The notes below the pieces were generated by a model that had not been told where the DNA came from, searched no databases, and saw only the letters and a list, made by a program, of their open reading frames with translations. From contig CAKSCV010000014.1 of assembly GCA_934444645.1 (NCBI GenBank), positions 8,879 to 72,878 of the forward strand: a stretch of DNA of 64,000 nucleotides, in the 5' to 3' direction. Source of the stretch: an uncultured Eubacteriales bacterium (GTDB lineage: Bacteria > Bacillota > Clostridia > Oscillospirales > CAG-382). Each line of letters opens with the position of its first letter. Within the stretch, counting starts at the first letter, position 1. Positions 1 to 8,456 of this stretch are shown here, piece by piece. The position numbers and the translations under genes were made by a program.

Positions 1-720
1 GGGAAAAACGACCAGAACCAAGAGAACGGCAAGAATGAATCCGACGGAAAGACGGACGGAAAGACGGACGAAGCGGAAAAAGACGATAAGCCCACAACGG
101 ACGATGGCAAAAAGGACGACACAAAGCCCGAAGTCAAGCCGGAAACAAAACCGAATAAACCTTCTGACACCGAACAGCCGGAAATTCCCGAGGTTCCGGC
201 TCCCGACGCAGGTCTTCCGGACACAAAGCCCGAAGCCAAGCCGGAAACAAAGCCGGACAACGCCGGTTCGAACGACGCGTCGGTGGATCTTTCCGGCAAA
301 ACGGCAGCTGAAATCATCTCGATGATCTACGAGAAAAAGCCGGTGGATCTGGATCTCGAAACCGACACACTCGATCTTTCCGACGCGGACGCCGTTAAGC
401 TTATCGCCGGACTTTCGAGCACCGACGGCATTAAGGAAATCGCGGTCTCTGAGCCGATGATGGGCTCGCAGGCGTATTCCATGGTGCTTGTGCGCGTGTC
501 CGACAGCGCAAACGCCGCGTCGGTCGCACAGACCATGAAGGATAACATCAATCCGAGAAAGTGGATCTGCGTGGAGGCTGACGACATCAAGGCTGCCTCC
601 AAGGGCGATCTTGCGCTCTTCTTCATGGTGGATTCGGAGTTTGCCGATACGGTGACCGCTTCCGAAATCATGGAAGCCTTCAAATCGGTCTGCGGCGGCT
701 CGCTCGATTCCGAAATCTGA
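1..720 (+). CDS. DUF4358-family protein, 5' end outside window
   Basis: The reading frame is open from the first base, so the N-terminus is missing; 239 residues are visible. The first ~95 residues are a Lys/Asp/Pro/Glu-rich, low-complexity linker with two near copies of the unit DTKPE(V/A)KPETKP. A folded domain of about 140 residues follows and resembles DUF4358 (the EPMMGSQAYSMVLVRV stretch and a WICVEADD stretch are typical). Known members are usually lipoproteins or anchored extracellular proteins of Clostridia, and they often sit beside MBOAT acyltransferase and DHHW/AlgX-like genes, as here. That suggests a surface-polysaccharide modification locus, but the domain's biochemical function is unknown. 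A GTG at 283 could start the domain alone, but the continuous frame argues for a longer protein. Confidence 0.75.
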   Translation, partial: GKNDQNQENGKNESDGKTDGKTDEAEKDDKPTTDDGKKDDTKPEVKPETKPNKPSDTEQPEIPEVPAPDAGLPDTKPEAKPETKPDNAGSNDASVDLSGKTAAEIISMIYEKKPVDLDLETDTLDLSDADAVKLIAGLSSTDGIKEIAVSEPMMGSQAYSMVLVRVSDSANAASVAQTMKDNINPRKWICVEADDIKAASKGDLALFFMVDSEFADTVTASEIMEAFKSVCGGSLDSEI

Positions 721-735
721 TTCCAATAAAAAACG

Positions 736-780
736 AGAGACTGTCAGGCGCTGCAAAAGGCGGTCGGGCAGTCTCTTGTT
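736..780 (+). terminator. Hairpin terminator after the DUF4358 gene
   Basis: An 8-bp perfect stem (AGAGACTG at 736-743 with CAGTCTCT at 769-776) is followed by a U-rich but interrupted tract. It begins 15 bases after the stop codon. Read-through into the acyltransferase gene is possible because the tract is weak. Confidence 0.5.
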
Positions 781-795
781 GTTCAGGAGATACCT

Positions 796-2199
796 ATGCT
801 GTTTTCGAGTATTCCGTTTTTATATTATTTTCTCCCGATCGTGTTTCTCGTCTATTTTGCCGTGCCGAAAGGCTTCAAAAACTTTGTGCTTCTCATGGCA
901 AGCCTGTTTTTCTACGGCTGCGGCGAGCCGAAATACCTGATTCTCATGTCGGCTTCGATTCTTATCGGCTATGGCGGCGGTCTTCTTACGGGTCATGCGA
1001 AAAAAAAGGGAACAAAACGCGCATTTCTGACGCTTTCGGTCGTGCTTCTTGCCGGCCTTTTGGGCTATTTCAAATACGCGGACTTCTTTATCGCCAATTT
1101 CAATGCGCTTACCGGACTTTCCGTGCCGCTGCTGCGCGTAACGCTGCCGATCGGCATCAGCTTCTACACGTTCCAGATCTTAAGCTATGTGATAGACGTT
1201 TACTGCGGTGATACGCCGGCGCAAAAGAATCTTATCACCTTTGCTGCCTATGTCAGTATGTTTCCGCAGCTCATTGCCGGTCCCATCGTACGGTATACCG
1301 ATGTGGAACGCGAGCTTGAAACGCGCACGCATTCGGTGAGCCTTGCGTATGAGGGCGTGCGGCGGTTTTTGATTGGGTTATCCAAAAAAATCCTTCTTGC
1401 CAACCTTTTTGCCGAGCTTTGCGATGCGTTCCGCGCGTCGGACGAAAAATCGGTGCTGTTTCATTGGCTGTATGCCGTCGGTTTTACCATGCTCATCTAT
1501 TTCGACTTTTCCGGCTACAGCGACATGGCCATCGGCCTTGGCAAGATCATGGGCTTCCGTTTTCCGGAAAATTTCAATTATCCGTACTTGTCCGGCAGCG
1601 TGACCGAATTTTGGCGGCGCTGGCATATGACGCTGGGCACATGGTTCCGCGACTATGTGTATATTCCGCTCGGCGGCAACCGCGTTCCGTTCGGCAGATG
1701 GATTTTTAATATCGCCGTTGTGTGGTTTTTAACGGGGTTGTGGCATGGCGCGGCATGGAATTTTGTGCTGTGGGGGCTTGTGTTTGCGGTACTGTTGGTG
1801 CTTGAAAAGCTGTTCTTGAAAAAATGGCTTGAAAAGCTGCCGTCGGTGCTTACGCATTTAGTTGTCATGACGGTTATCATTCTCAGCTTTGTGTTGTTCA
1901 ATGCGTCGAGTCTTGCAGAAGCCGGAAGCGATATGGCCGGAATGTTCGGCATTGGCGGTCTTCCGCTTGCAACAGCGGAAACACTGTATTATCTGCGCAG
2001 CTATGCCGTCGTTTTCGCACTCGGCATTGTCGGCTGTACACCGCTTCCGGCAAGCATTGCAAAACGGCTTGCAGGAGGCGCCAAAACGGCAGGTGTGTTC
2101 CGTGTGCTTGAGGTGATTGCTCTTGTCGGTCTTCTTCTTGTATGTACGGCATTTTTGGTGGACGGATCGTTCAATCCGTTCTTGTATTTCCGCTTTTAA
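796..2199 (+). CDS. MBOAT family O-acyltransferase (AlgI-like)
   Basis: This 467-residue polytopic membrane protein is of the usual AlgI/DltB size. The family moves acyl (usually acetyl) groups across the membrane to extracytoplasmic glycans. The N-terminus has the FYG(C/W)GEPKYL signature. The FWRRWHMTLGTWFRDYVYIP motif carries His277, and WFLTGLWHGAAWNF carries the invariant catalytic His317. A GGAGA ribosome site lies 7 bases before the ATG. The next gene encodes a DHHW/AlgX-like protein 24 bases downstream. This is the standard pairing in which the MBOAT protein passes acetyl to an extracytoplasmic SGNH-type acetyltransferase. The target glycan cannot be told from sequence. Confidence 0.93.
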   Translation: MLFSSIPFLYYFLPIVFLVYFAVPKGFKNFVLLMASLFFYGCGEPKYLILMSASILIGYGGGLLTGHAKKKGTKRAFLTLSVVLLAGLLGYFKYADFFIANFNALTGLSVPLLRVTLPIGISFYTFQILSYVIDVYCGDTPAQKNLITFAAYVSMFPQLIAGPIVRYTDVERELETRTHSVSLAYEGVRRFLIGLSKKILLANLFAELCDAFRASDEKSVLFHWLYAVGFTMLIYFDFSGYSDMAIGLGKIMGFRFPENFNYPYLSGSVTEFWRRWHMTLGTWFRDYVYIPLGGNRVPFGRWIFNIAVVWFLTGLWHGAAWNFVLWGLVFAVLLVLEKLFLKKWLEKLPSVLTHLVVMTVIILSFVLFNASSLAEAGSDMAGMFGIGGLPLATAETLYYLRSYAVVFALGIVGCTPLPASIAKRLAGGAKTAGVFRVLEVIALVGLLLVCTAFLVDGSFNPFLYFRF

Positions 2200-2223
2200 G
2201 GCGTTTTGACAGAGGTGAACCCT

Positions 2224-3327
2224 ATGAAATTCAACAAACAGACTCTCGGTCTTATGGTTGTCGGCGGCGTGTGGTGTGCGCTGACGGCGGCGTGTATTCT
2301 GAAGCCGCAGACCGAAGCCAGCCTTTCTGAACGCCGGAAGCTGGCGTCGTTTCCCGAAACCAACGCGCAAACGCTTCTCTCCGGGAAATTCATGACCGAT
2401 TTCGAAACCTATTCGCTCGATCAGTTTCCGCTTCGCGATTCTTTCCGCACGCTCAAAGCCGTGACCTCCTTCTATGCGCTCGGCAAAAAGGACAACAACG
2501 GCATTTACCTTGCGGACGGCTATGCGGCAAAGCTGGAATATCCGCTCGATGAAAACTCGGTCACGGCGGCGGCAAAGAAGTTTACGGCTTTGTACGATAC
2601 CTATATCAAGGATAGCGGCGGAAAGGTGTATTTGGCTGTCGCGCCGGATAAGGGCTGCTTTTTGGCTGAAAAGAACGGCTATCCGGCACTCGACTATGAA
2701 AAAATGCTGTCGCTTGTGCGCGAGAACATGCCGTTTGCCGAATATATCGACCTGTTTTCCCTTCTGTCGCTTGAGGACTACTACAAGACCGACACGCATT
2801 GGCGGCAGGAGAAGATTATTGACGCATCGCGCGTGCTTGCATCGGCTATGGGCGGAAAAGGCATCGGCGACTGCACGCTCGGCAAGGCGGACGTGCCGTT
2901 TTACGGTGTGTATTACGGTCAGGCGGCTTTGCCGCTTCCGCCGGAAACATTATATTATGTAACAAACGATGTTTTGGACGGCTGTACCGTGACCAACCTC
3001 GAAACCGGCAAAAGCTATACCGGCACGGTCGATTTTGAAAAGGAGAACGGCAAAGACCCGTATGAGATGTTCCTTTCCGGTGCTTCGCCGCTTATCGTTA
3101 TCGAGAATCCGAATGCCGAAACCGACAAAGAGCTTGTCGTGTTCCGCGATTCCTTCGGCAGCAGCATGGCGCCGCTGCTTGTGAGCGATTACCGCAAGGT
3201 GACGCTTGTCGATACGCGCTATATCGCGCCGAAACTGGTCGGGAATTTCGTAAGCTTTGACGGCGCGGACGTGCTTTTCTTATACAGCACGCTCGTTTTG
3301 AATCAAAGCGGGGCGTTAAAGAATTAG
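2224..3327 (+). CDS. DHHW/AlgX-like SGNH acetyltransferase partner
   Basis: A 367-residue protein with one N-terminal membrane segment (about residues 5-25) and an extracytoplasmic domain. It carries the KTDTHW motif of the DHHW/AlgX/AlgJ family and, near the C-terminus, FRDSFGSSM with the candidate nucleophile serine. Such proteins complete the O-acetylation of exported polysaccharide started by the upstream MBOAT protein. The ATG at 2224 was chosen because AGAGGTG lies about 7 bases before it; an in-frame TTG at 2206 lacks a ribosome site. With the upstream gene it forms a two-gene acetylation operon. Specificity is unknown. Confidence 0.85.
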   Translation: MKFNKQTLGLMVVGGVWCALTAACILKPQTEASLSERRKLASFPETNAQTLLSGKFMTDFETYSLDQFPLRDSFRTLKAVTSFYALGKKDNNGIYLADGYAAKLEYPLDENSVTAAAKKFTALYDTYIKDSGGKVYLAVAPDKGCFLAEKNGYPALDYEKMLSLVRENMPFAEYIDLFSLLSLEDYYKTDTHWRQEKIIDASRVLASAMGGKGIGDCTLGKADVPFYGVYYGQAALPLPPETLYYVTNDVLDGCTVTNLETGKSYTGTVDFEKENGKDPYEMFLSGASPLIVIENPNAETDKELVVFRDSFGSSMAPLLVSDYRKVTLVDTRYIAPKLVGNFVSFDGADVLFLYSTLVLNQSGALKN

Positions 3328-3445
3328 ATGCACGCATATTTTCGGAAAAACAGCCCAATGCTATGTGTAAGTTGCACCAATATATGCCGAAAAACAAGGA
3401 TATATCCGTCAAAACGGAGAAATTTTGGGTGAAATCCGAAAATTC

Positions 3446-3474
3446 TTGACAAAAAACAAAAAAGTACGTATAAT
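3446..3474 (+). promoter_or_regulatory. Strong promoter of the rpsL-rpsG-fusA operon
   Basis: Perfect consensus TTGACA (3446-3451) and TATAAT (3469-3474) with a 17-base spacer. It leaves a leader of about 70 bases before rpsL. The rest of the 3328-3550 gap is AT-rich with no further gene. Confidence 0.9.
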
Positions 3475-3550
3475 ATATAAGTCGGTTCGTATGCGCTGAT
3501 TGCGTCATGTCGGCGCAAGACCGTAATTTTTTATGAAGAGGAGGTGCGGT

Positions 3551-3964
3551 ATGCCAACCTTTAACCAATTAGTAAGAAAAGGACGCGAGGACGCTAAGAA
3601 ATCCAAGTCTTCCGCTCTTTTGCACGGCTTCAACACGCTTACCAAGCAGCAGACAGATCTTGCTGCTCCTCAGAAGAGAGGCGTTTGCACGAAGGTGTCC
3701 ACCAAGACCCCGAAGAAGCCGAACTCTGCTTTGAGAAAGATCGCAAGAGTCAGACTTACCAACGGTATCGAAGTTACTTCGTATATTCCGGGTATCGGTC
3801 ACAACTTGCAGGAACACAGCGTTGTGCTTATCCGCGGCGGAAGAGTCAAGGACCTTCCTGGTGTGCGTTATCACATCATTCGCGGTACGCTTGATACGCA
3901 GGGCGTTGCAAAGAGAAATCAGTCCCGTTCCAAGTACGGTGCAAAGCGCGAAAAGAAGAAGTAA
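3551..3964 (+). CDS. rpsL: 30S ribosomal protein S12
   Basis: This 137-residue S12 sits at the decoding centre of the small ribosomal subunit. It begins MPTFNQLVRKGRE and has the extra basic segment after the N-terminus that is usual in Firmicutes. The TPKKPNSALRK and GGRVKDLPGVRYH loops, where streptomycin-resistance changes fall, are both the susceptible type. An ATG in frame at 3533 is only part of the ribosome-site region; AGAGGAGG at 3537-3544 supports the ATG at 3551. It is the first gene of the str operon here. The usual upstream rpoB-rpoC and L7Ae-like genes are absent. Confidence 0.98.
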   Translation: MPTFNQLVRKGREDAKKSKSSALLHGFNTLTKQQTDLAAPQKRGVCTKVSTKTPKKPNSALRKIARVRLTNGIEVTSYIPGIGHNLQEHSVVLIRGGRVKDLPGVRYHIIRGTLDTQGVAKRNQSRSKYGAKREKKK

Positions 3965-4026
3965 TTCTCCGCACGCTGCCGTAAAAGCGCGTAATGCGCT
4001 TGCTTAAAGGTATTTTGAGAGGCTAA

Positions 4027-4065
4027 ACCGCACAACATATATGAAGCCATATACGGTTTTGCGGT
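4027..4065 (+). promoter_or_regulatory. rpsL-rpsG intercistronic hairpin, possible S7 site
   Basis: ACCGCA (4027-4032) pairs with TGCGGT (4060-4065), and TATATG (4038-4043) pairs with CATATA (4048-4053) around an AAGC loop. No U-run follows, so it is not a terminator. In E. coli, S7 represses translation from the S12-S7 intercistronic region, so an analogous autoregulatory role is plausible but unproven. It could instead be an mRNA processing site. Confidence 0.4.
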
Positions 4066-4145
4066 GCGGAACTCGCAAAGTGCTGACGAAAGGTAATCAT
4101 TTCGAGTACCTGTGAATTCATTTTTTAGTGAAGGAGGGAAGTATA

Positions 4146-4613
4146 GTGCCAAGAAGAGGTTCTGTACCCAAGAGAGACGTACTCCCCGATCCGCTGTACA
4201 ATTCTAAGCTCGTAACAAAGCTTATCAATAACATTATGTACGACGGAAAAAAGGGTGTCGCTCAGAAAATCGTATATGACGCATTTGAGATCATCAATCA
4301 AAAAGTAGGCGATCCGCTGGAAAATTTCCAGAAGGCGCTTGAAAACATCATGCCTGTTCTCGAAGTTAAAGCTCGCCGTGTAGGCGGCTCGACTTATCAG
4401 GTTCCGATCGAAGTCAGACCTGAGAGAAGACAGACGCTCGGTTTACGTTGGCTCACGGTTTATTCGCGCGCCAGAAGCGAAAAGAATATGTCTGAACGTC
4501 TTGCCGGTGAAATCATCGACGCTGTCAACGGACTCGGTTCCGCTGTCAAGAAGCGCGAGGATACCCACAAGATGGCAGAAGCAAACAAGGCTTTTGCTCA
4601 TTACAGATATTAA
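4146..4613 (+). CDS. rpsG: 30S ribosomal protein S7
   Basis: A 155-residue S7, the usual bacterial length. It nucleates assembly of the 30S head and contacts E-site tRNA and mRNA. Family hallmarks are MPRRGSVPKRDVLPDP at the start and the VGGSTYQVPIEVRPERR segment. The start is GTG at 4146, with AAGGAGGGAAG just upstream; the in-frame GTG at 4128 overlaps that ribosome site and is rejected. A long structured spacer separates it from rpsL, and fusA follows 45 bases downstream. Confidence 0.98.
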   Translation: MPRRGSVPKRDVLPDPLYNSKLVTKLINNIMYDGKKGVAQKIVYDAFEIINQKVGDPLENFQKALENIMPVLEVKARRVGGSTYQVPIEVRPERRQTLGLRWLTVYSRARSEKNMSERLAGEIIDAVNGLGSAVKKREDTHKMAEANKAFAHYRY

Positions 4614-4658
4614 TTTTTGCTTTTGCAAAGATCGCGAATAAATTGAAGGAGAAAACAA

Positions 4659-6770
4659 ATGCCGAGAAGTTGTTCACTTGAAAACACAAGAAATATTGGT
4701 ATCATGGCTCATATCGACGCCGGTAAAACGACGACGACCGAGCGCATTCTGTTCTATACCGGTAAAAACCATAAAATCGGCGAAACCCATGAGGGCAGTG
4801 CCACCATGGACTGGATGGAACAGGAGCAGGAAAGAGGTATCACCATTACCTCCGCTGCTACCACGTGTTATTGGTCCGGTGAGGAAAAGCAGTATGCACC
4901 GCACAGAATCAATATCATCGATACCCCCGGCCACGTTGACTTCACCGTTGAAGTGCAGCGTTCCCTTAAGGTCCTCGATGGCTCTGTAACCGTGTTCTGC
5001 GCCAAGGGCGGCGTTGAACCGCAGTCTGAGACCGTGTGGCGTCAGGCAGATGAGTACCATGTGCCGCGCATGGCGTATATCAACAAAATGGACATCATGG
5101 GCGCAAACTTCTACCGTGTTATCGATATGATGCACGAGAGACTCCATGCAAACGCCGTGCCGATTCAGCTCCCGATCGGTGCTGAAGATTCCTTTGTCGG
5201 TATTATCGACCTCGTTCTTATGAAGGCTTTTGTCTTCACGAACGACCTCGGTACCGATATTAAGGTTGAAGATATCCCTGCGGATATGAAGGATAAGGCT
5301 GAAGAATATCATGCAGCTCTCCTTGAACACGTTGCTGAAACGGACGAGGCACTGCTTGAAAAATATCTCAGCGGTGAAGAACTCACCGTCGAAGAAATCA
5401 AGGGTGCCATCCGCAAGTCTACCATCGCAAATACCATGGTTCCCGTGGTTTGCGGTACTTCCTACAGAAACAAGGGCGTGCAGAAGCTGCTTGACGCCAT
5501 CGTCGACTATATGCCTTCGCCGCTTGACATTCCTCCGATCAAGGGTATTGATCCGGAGCTTCCCGAAGGTGAAAACGAGACCGTTCGCCATTCTTCCGAC
5601 GACGAGCCTTTCTCGGCTCTCGCGTTCAAGATCGCGACCGACCCGTTCATCGGCCGTCTCTGCTTTATCCGCGTTTATTCGGGTACCATCACCGCAGGTT
5701 CTACCGTGTACAACTCCAGCAAGCGCGGTAAGGAACGCTTCGGCCGTATCGTTCTTATGCACGCTAACCACCGCGAAGATGTCGACCAGATCTATGCCGG
5801 CGACATCGCAGCCGTTATCGGTGTAAAGAACACCACTACGGGCGACACGCTCTGCGATGAAAACCATCCTGTTATCCTTGAATCCATGGTGTTCCCGGAA
5901 CCGGTTATCCGCGTTGCCATTGAACCCAAGACCAAGGCCGGTCAGGAAAAAATGGGTATCGCACTCTCCAAGCTTGCTGAAGAAGACCCGACCTTCAAGG
6001 CTTATACCGATGAAGAAACCGGTCAGACCATCATCGCCGGTATGGGTGAGCTTCACCTCGAAATCATCGTTGACAGACTGCTTCGCGAATTCAAGGTCGA
6101 AGCAAACGTCGGCAAGCCGCAGGTTTCCTACAAAGAAGCAATCACCAAGAGCACCGATGTGGATATGAAATATGCACGTCAGTCCGGTGGTAAAGGTCAG
6201 TACGGTCACGTTAAGATCCATGTTGAACCCAATGAGCCGGGTGCCGGATACGTCTTTGAAAACAAGGTCGTCGGCGGCGCCATCCCGAAGGAATATATTC
6301 CTGCAGTCGATGCCGGTATCCAGGGTGCTCTCACGAGCGGTGTCCTTGCCGGCTACCAGGTGGTCGATATCAAGGTTACGCTGTACGACGGTTCTTACCA
6401 CGAAGTCGACTCTTCCGAAATGGCCTTTAAGATCGCCGGTTCTATGGCTATCAAGGAAGCTCTGCGCAAGGCAGGCTCCATCCTTACCGAACCGATCATG
6501 AAGGTTGTTGTCGTTGTCCCGGATGATTACATGGGCGACGTTATCGGTGACCTTAACAGCCGCCGCGGCCAGATCCAGGGTATGGATCCGATTGCCGGCG
6601 GTCAGCAGATCCGTGCGTTCGTTCCGCTGTCCAACATGTTCGGTTACGCAACCGACCTTCGTTCCAAGACGCAGGGACGCGGCACGTATGTTATGGAGCC
6701 GAGCCACTACGAACAGGTTCCGAAGAATATTCAGGAAACCATCGTTTCGGAGAGAGGCAAGAAAGAGTAA
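4659..6770 (+). CDS. fusA: Translation elongation factor G
   Basis: This 703-residue GTPase drives ribosomal translocation. All G motifs are visible: AHIDAGKT (P-loop), RGITI (switch I), DTPGHVDF (G3) and NKMD (G4). The domain III/IV region includes GMGELHLE and the conserved SGGKGQYGH. Length and motifs match canonical EF-G rather than a tetracycline-resistance type or EF-G2 paralogue. GAAGGAGA precedes the ATG. It is the last gene of the rpsL-driven operon; tuf follows behind its own promoter. Confidence 0.98.
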   Translation: MPRSCSLENTRNIGIMAHIDAGKTTTTERILFYTGKNHKIGETHEGSATMDWMEQEQERGITITSAATTCYWSGEEKQYAPHRINIIDTPGHVDFTVEVQRSLKVLDGSVTVFCAKGGVEPQSETVWRQADEYHVPRMAYINKMDIMGANFYRVIDMMHERLHANAVPIQLPIGAEDSFVGIIDLVLMKAFVFTNDLGTDIKVEDIPADMKDKAEEYHAALLEHVAETDEALLEKYLSGEELTVEEIKGAIRKSTIANTMVPVVCGTSYRNKGVQKLLDAIVDYMPSPLDIPPIKGIDPELPEGENETVRHSSDDEPFSALAFKIATDPFIGRLCFIRVYSGTITAGSTVYNSSKRGKERFGRIVLMHANHREDVDQIYAGDIAAVIGVKNTTTGDTLCDENHPVILESMVFPEPVIRVAIEPKTKAGQEKMGIALSKLAEEDPTFKAYTDEETGQTIIAGMGELHLEIIVDRLLREFKVEANVGKPQVSYKEAITKSTDVDMKYARQSGGKGQYGHVKIHVEPNEPGAGYVFENKVVGGAIPKEYIPAVDAGIQGALTSGVLAGYQVVDIKVTLYDGSYHEVDSSEMAFKIAGSMAIKEALRKAGSILTEPIMKVVVVVPDDYMGDVIGDLNSRRGQIQGMDPIAGGQQIRAFVPLSNMFGYATDLRSKTQGRGTYVMEPSHYEQVPKNIQETIVSERGKKE

Positions 6771-6805
6771 TCATGAACAAAGTGTAAAATGTACCGTGCG
6801 GTATA

Positions 6806-6834
6806 TTGACACTTCGTTCGATTCAAAGTATAAT
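6806..6834 (+). promoter_or_regulatory. Separate promoter for tuf
   Basis: TTGACA (6806-6811) and TATAAT (6829-6834), spacer 17, both full consensus, lie in the 110-base fusA-tuf gap. EF-Tu can therefore be made in excess over the ribosomal proteins. Confidence 0.9.
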
Positions 6835-6880
6835 TGAACCAGTAATTAAAACACTTACTATAACACAGGAGGAAATAACA

Positions 6881-8083
6881 ATGGCAAAGGCAAAATTTGA
6901 AAGAACAAAGCCCCATGTTAACATTGGTACCATCGGTCACGTTGACCATGGCAAGACCACTCTTACCGCAGCTATCACCAAGACCCTTTCTTTGCAGAAC
7001 GGTTCGAACGAATTCATGGCTTATGATCAGATCGACAACGCTCCGGAAGAAAGAGCAAGAGGTATCACGATCAACACCCGTCACGTTGAGTATGAGACCG
7101 CTAAGCGTCACTATGCTCACGTTGACTGCCCCGGCCATGCTGACTACGTCAAGAACATGATCACCGGTGCTGCTCAGATGGACGGCGCTATCCTCGTTGT
7201 TGCCGGTACCGACGGTCCGATGCAGCAGACTCGTGAACACATCCTTCTCGCCCGTCAGGTTGGCGTTCCTGCAATGGTTGTGTTCCTCAACAAGTGCGAC
7301 CTCGTTGATGATGCCGAACTTCTCGACCTCGTCGAAATGGAAACCAGAGACCTTCTCTCTTCCTACGACTTCCCGGGCGACGATATTCCGATCATCCGCG
7401 GCAGCGCAAGAGCAGCTCTCGACGCTCCCAACGATTTGAGCGACCCGGCTTACAAGCCGATCCTCGAACTCATGGATGCAGTTGATGACTATATTCCGAC
7501 TCCGGACCGTGCTGCTGACCAGCCCTTCCTTATGCCTGTCGAAGACGTGTTCTCCATCTCCGGCCGTGGTACTGTTGCTACCGGCCGTGTTGAAAGAGGT
7601 CAGGTCAAGATGGCAGACGAAGTTGAAATCGTCGGCCTCGTTCCCGAAGCTAAGAAGACCACCATTACCGGTATCGAAATGTTCCATAAGATGATGGACT
7701 ATGCTGAAGCCGGCGATAACATCGGCGCTCTGCTTCGCGGTATTGCAAAGAACGAAATCGAAAGAGGACAGGTTCTTGCAAAGCCCGGCACCATCACTCC
7801 GCACACCAAGTTCATCGGTCACGTTTACGTTCTTACCGAAAAAGAAGGCGGCCGTCATAAGCCCTTCTTCTCGAATTACAGACCGCAGTTCTATTTCAGA
7901 ACCACCGACGTTACCGGTATCATCACCCTTCCGGAAGGCACCGAAATGTGCAACCCGGGCGATAACGTAGATATGAACGTTGAGCTCATCACGCCGATCG
8001 CTATGGAAAAGGGTCTTCGTTTCGCTATTCGTGAAGGCGGCCACACCGTTGGTTCCGGCGTCGTTAGCGAAATCCTTGGCTAA
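6881..8083 (+). CDS. tuf: Translation elongation factor Tu
   Basis: A 400-residue EF-Tu, which delivers aminoacyl-tRNA to the ribosome as a GTP complex. Seen are GHVDHGKTT, RGITIN, DCPGHADY, NKCD and the domain II motif GRGTVATGRVERG. The ATG at 6881 follows CAGGAGG with ideal spacing; an upstream in-frame TTG at 6806 is inside the promoter. The G5-region sequence GSARAAL differs slightly from the common GSALKAL. Strong promoter and codon use fit an abundant protein. Confidence 0.98.
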   Translation: MAKAKFERTKPHVNIGTIGHVDHGKTTLTAAITKTLSLQNGSNEFMAYDQIDNAPEERARGITINTRHVEYETAKRHYAHVDCPGHADYVKNMITGAAQMDGAILVVAGTDGPMQQTREHILLARQVGVPAMVVFLNKCDLVDDAELLDLVEMETRDLLSSYDFPGDDIPIIRGSARAALDAPNDLSDPAYKPILELMDAVDDYIPTPDRAADQPFLMPVEDVFSISGRGTVATGRVERGQVKMADEVEIVGLVPEAKKTTITGIEMFHKMMDYAEAGDNIGALLRGIAKNEIERGQVLAKPGTITPHTKFIGHVYVLTEKEGGRHKPFFSNYRPQFYFRTTDVTGIITLPEGTEMCNPGDNVDMNVELITPIAMEKGLRFAIREGGHTVGSGVVSEILG

Positions 8084-8116
8084 TTTTCAAAATTAACCGA
8101 CTCCGGTCGGATGCCG

Positions 8117-8146
8117 GAGGTGCGAACGGATATCCGTTCGCACCTC
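8117..8146 (+). terminator. Perfect 30-base palindrome after tuf
   Basis: Bases 8117-8146 form a perfect inverted repeat (15-bp arms, centre GGATATCC) 33 bases after the tuf stop. Only a broken U-tract follows, so it may terminate weakly or mainly stabilise the tuf mRNA 3' end. A smaller CCGAC/GTCGG hairpin lies just before it. Confidence 0.55.
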
Positions 8147-8210
8147 TCGGTGTTGTTCGGCTGCTCTGTGCTTTTTGTGCGGAGTGTCGGACAAATACAA
8201 TTGAATCAAC

Positions 8211-8362
8211 CATATTTTCAGGGCAGGGAGCATTTCCCTACCGGCGGTATAGTCCGAGAGCGGAGCGGCGTTTCAAATCTTTTGCGCACCCGCAGATCCG
8301 GTGAGTTTGACAAAAAACAATTCCGGAACCGACAGTATAGTCTGGATAAAGAGAAGATGTGG
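8211..8362 (+). ncRNA. FMN riboswitch (RFN element)
   Basis: The sequence matches the conserved blocks of the FMN aptamer in order: AGGGCAGGG near 8219, CCCTACCGGCGGTATAGTCC near 8236, CCGGTGAG near 8298, CCGGAACCGACAGTATAGTC near 8323 and GGATAAAGAGAAG near 8344. The closing helix P1 can form between CATATTTTC (8211-8219) and GAAGATGTG (8353-8361). It lies upstream of a RibU-type riboflavin transporter gene. By family knowledge, FMN binding should favour the downstream terminator and switch riboflavin uptake off. Confidence 0.95.
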
Positions 8363-8411
8363 TAAGCGTTATTTAAGCGATTTTGCCGGATAACAGCTTA
8401 TCGTTTCACGT

Positions 8412-8437
8412 CCTGGGATGAAAATCTCAGGTTTTTT
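8412..8437 (+). terminator. Riboswitch expression-platform terminator
   Basis: An 8-bp stem with GAAA loop (8412-8419 with 8424-8431) is followed by six T. It lies between the FMN aptamer and the ribU start, as expected for transcriptional control. Confidence 0.9.
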
Positions 8438-8456
8438 CTGTTTTTGAGGTGTTATT

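Noticed and set aside
4674..6707. A 677-codon open frame on the minus strand opposite fusA
   Set aside because: It is a shadow of the biased codons of fusA; it has no ribosome site, promoter or recognisable domain.
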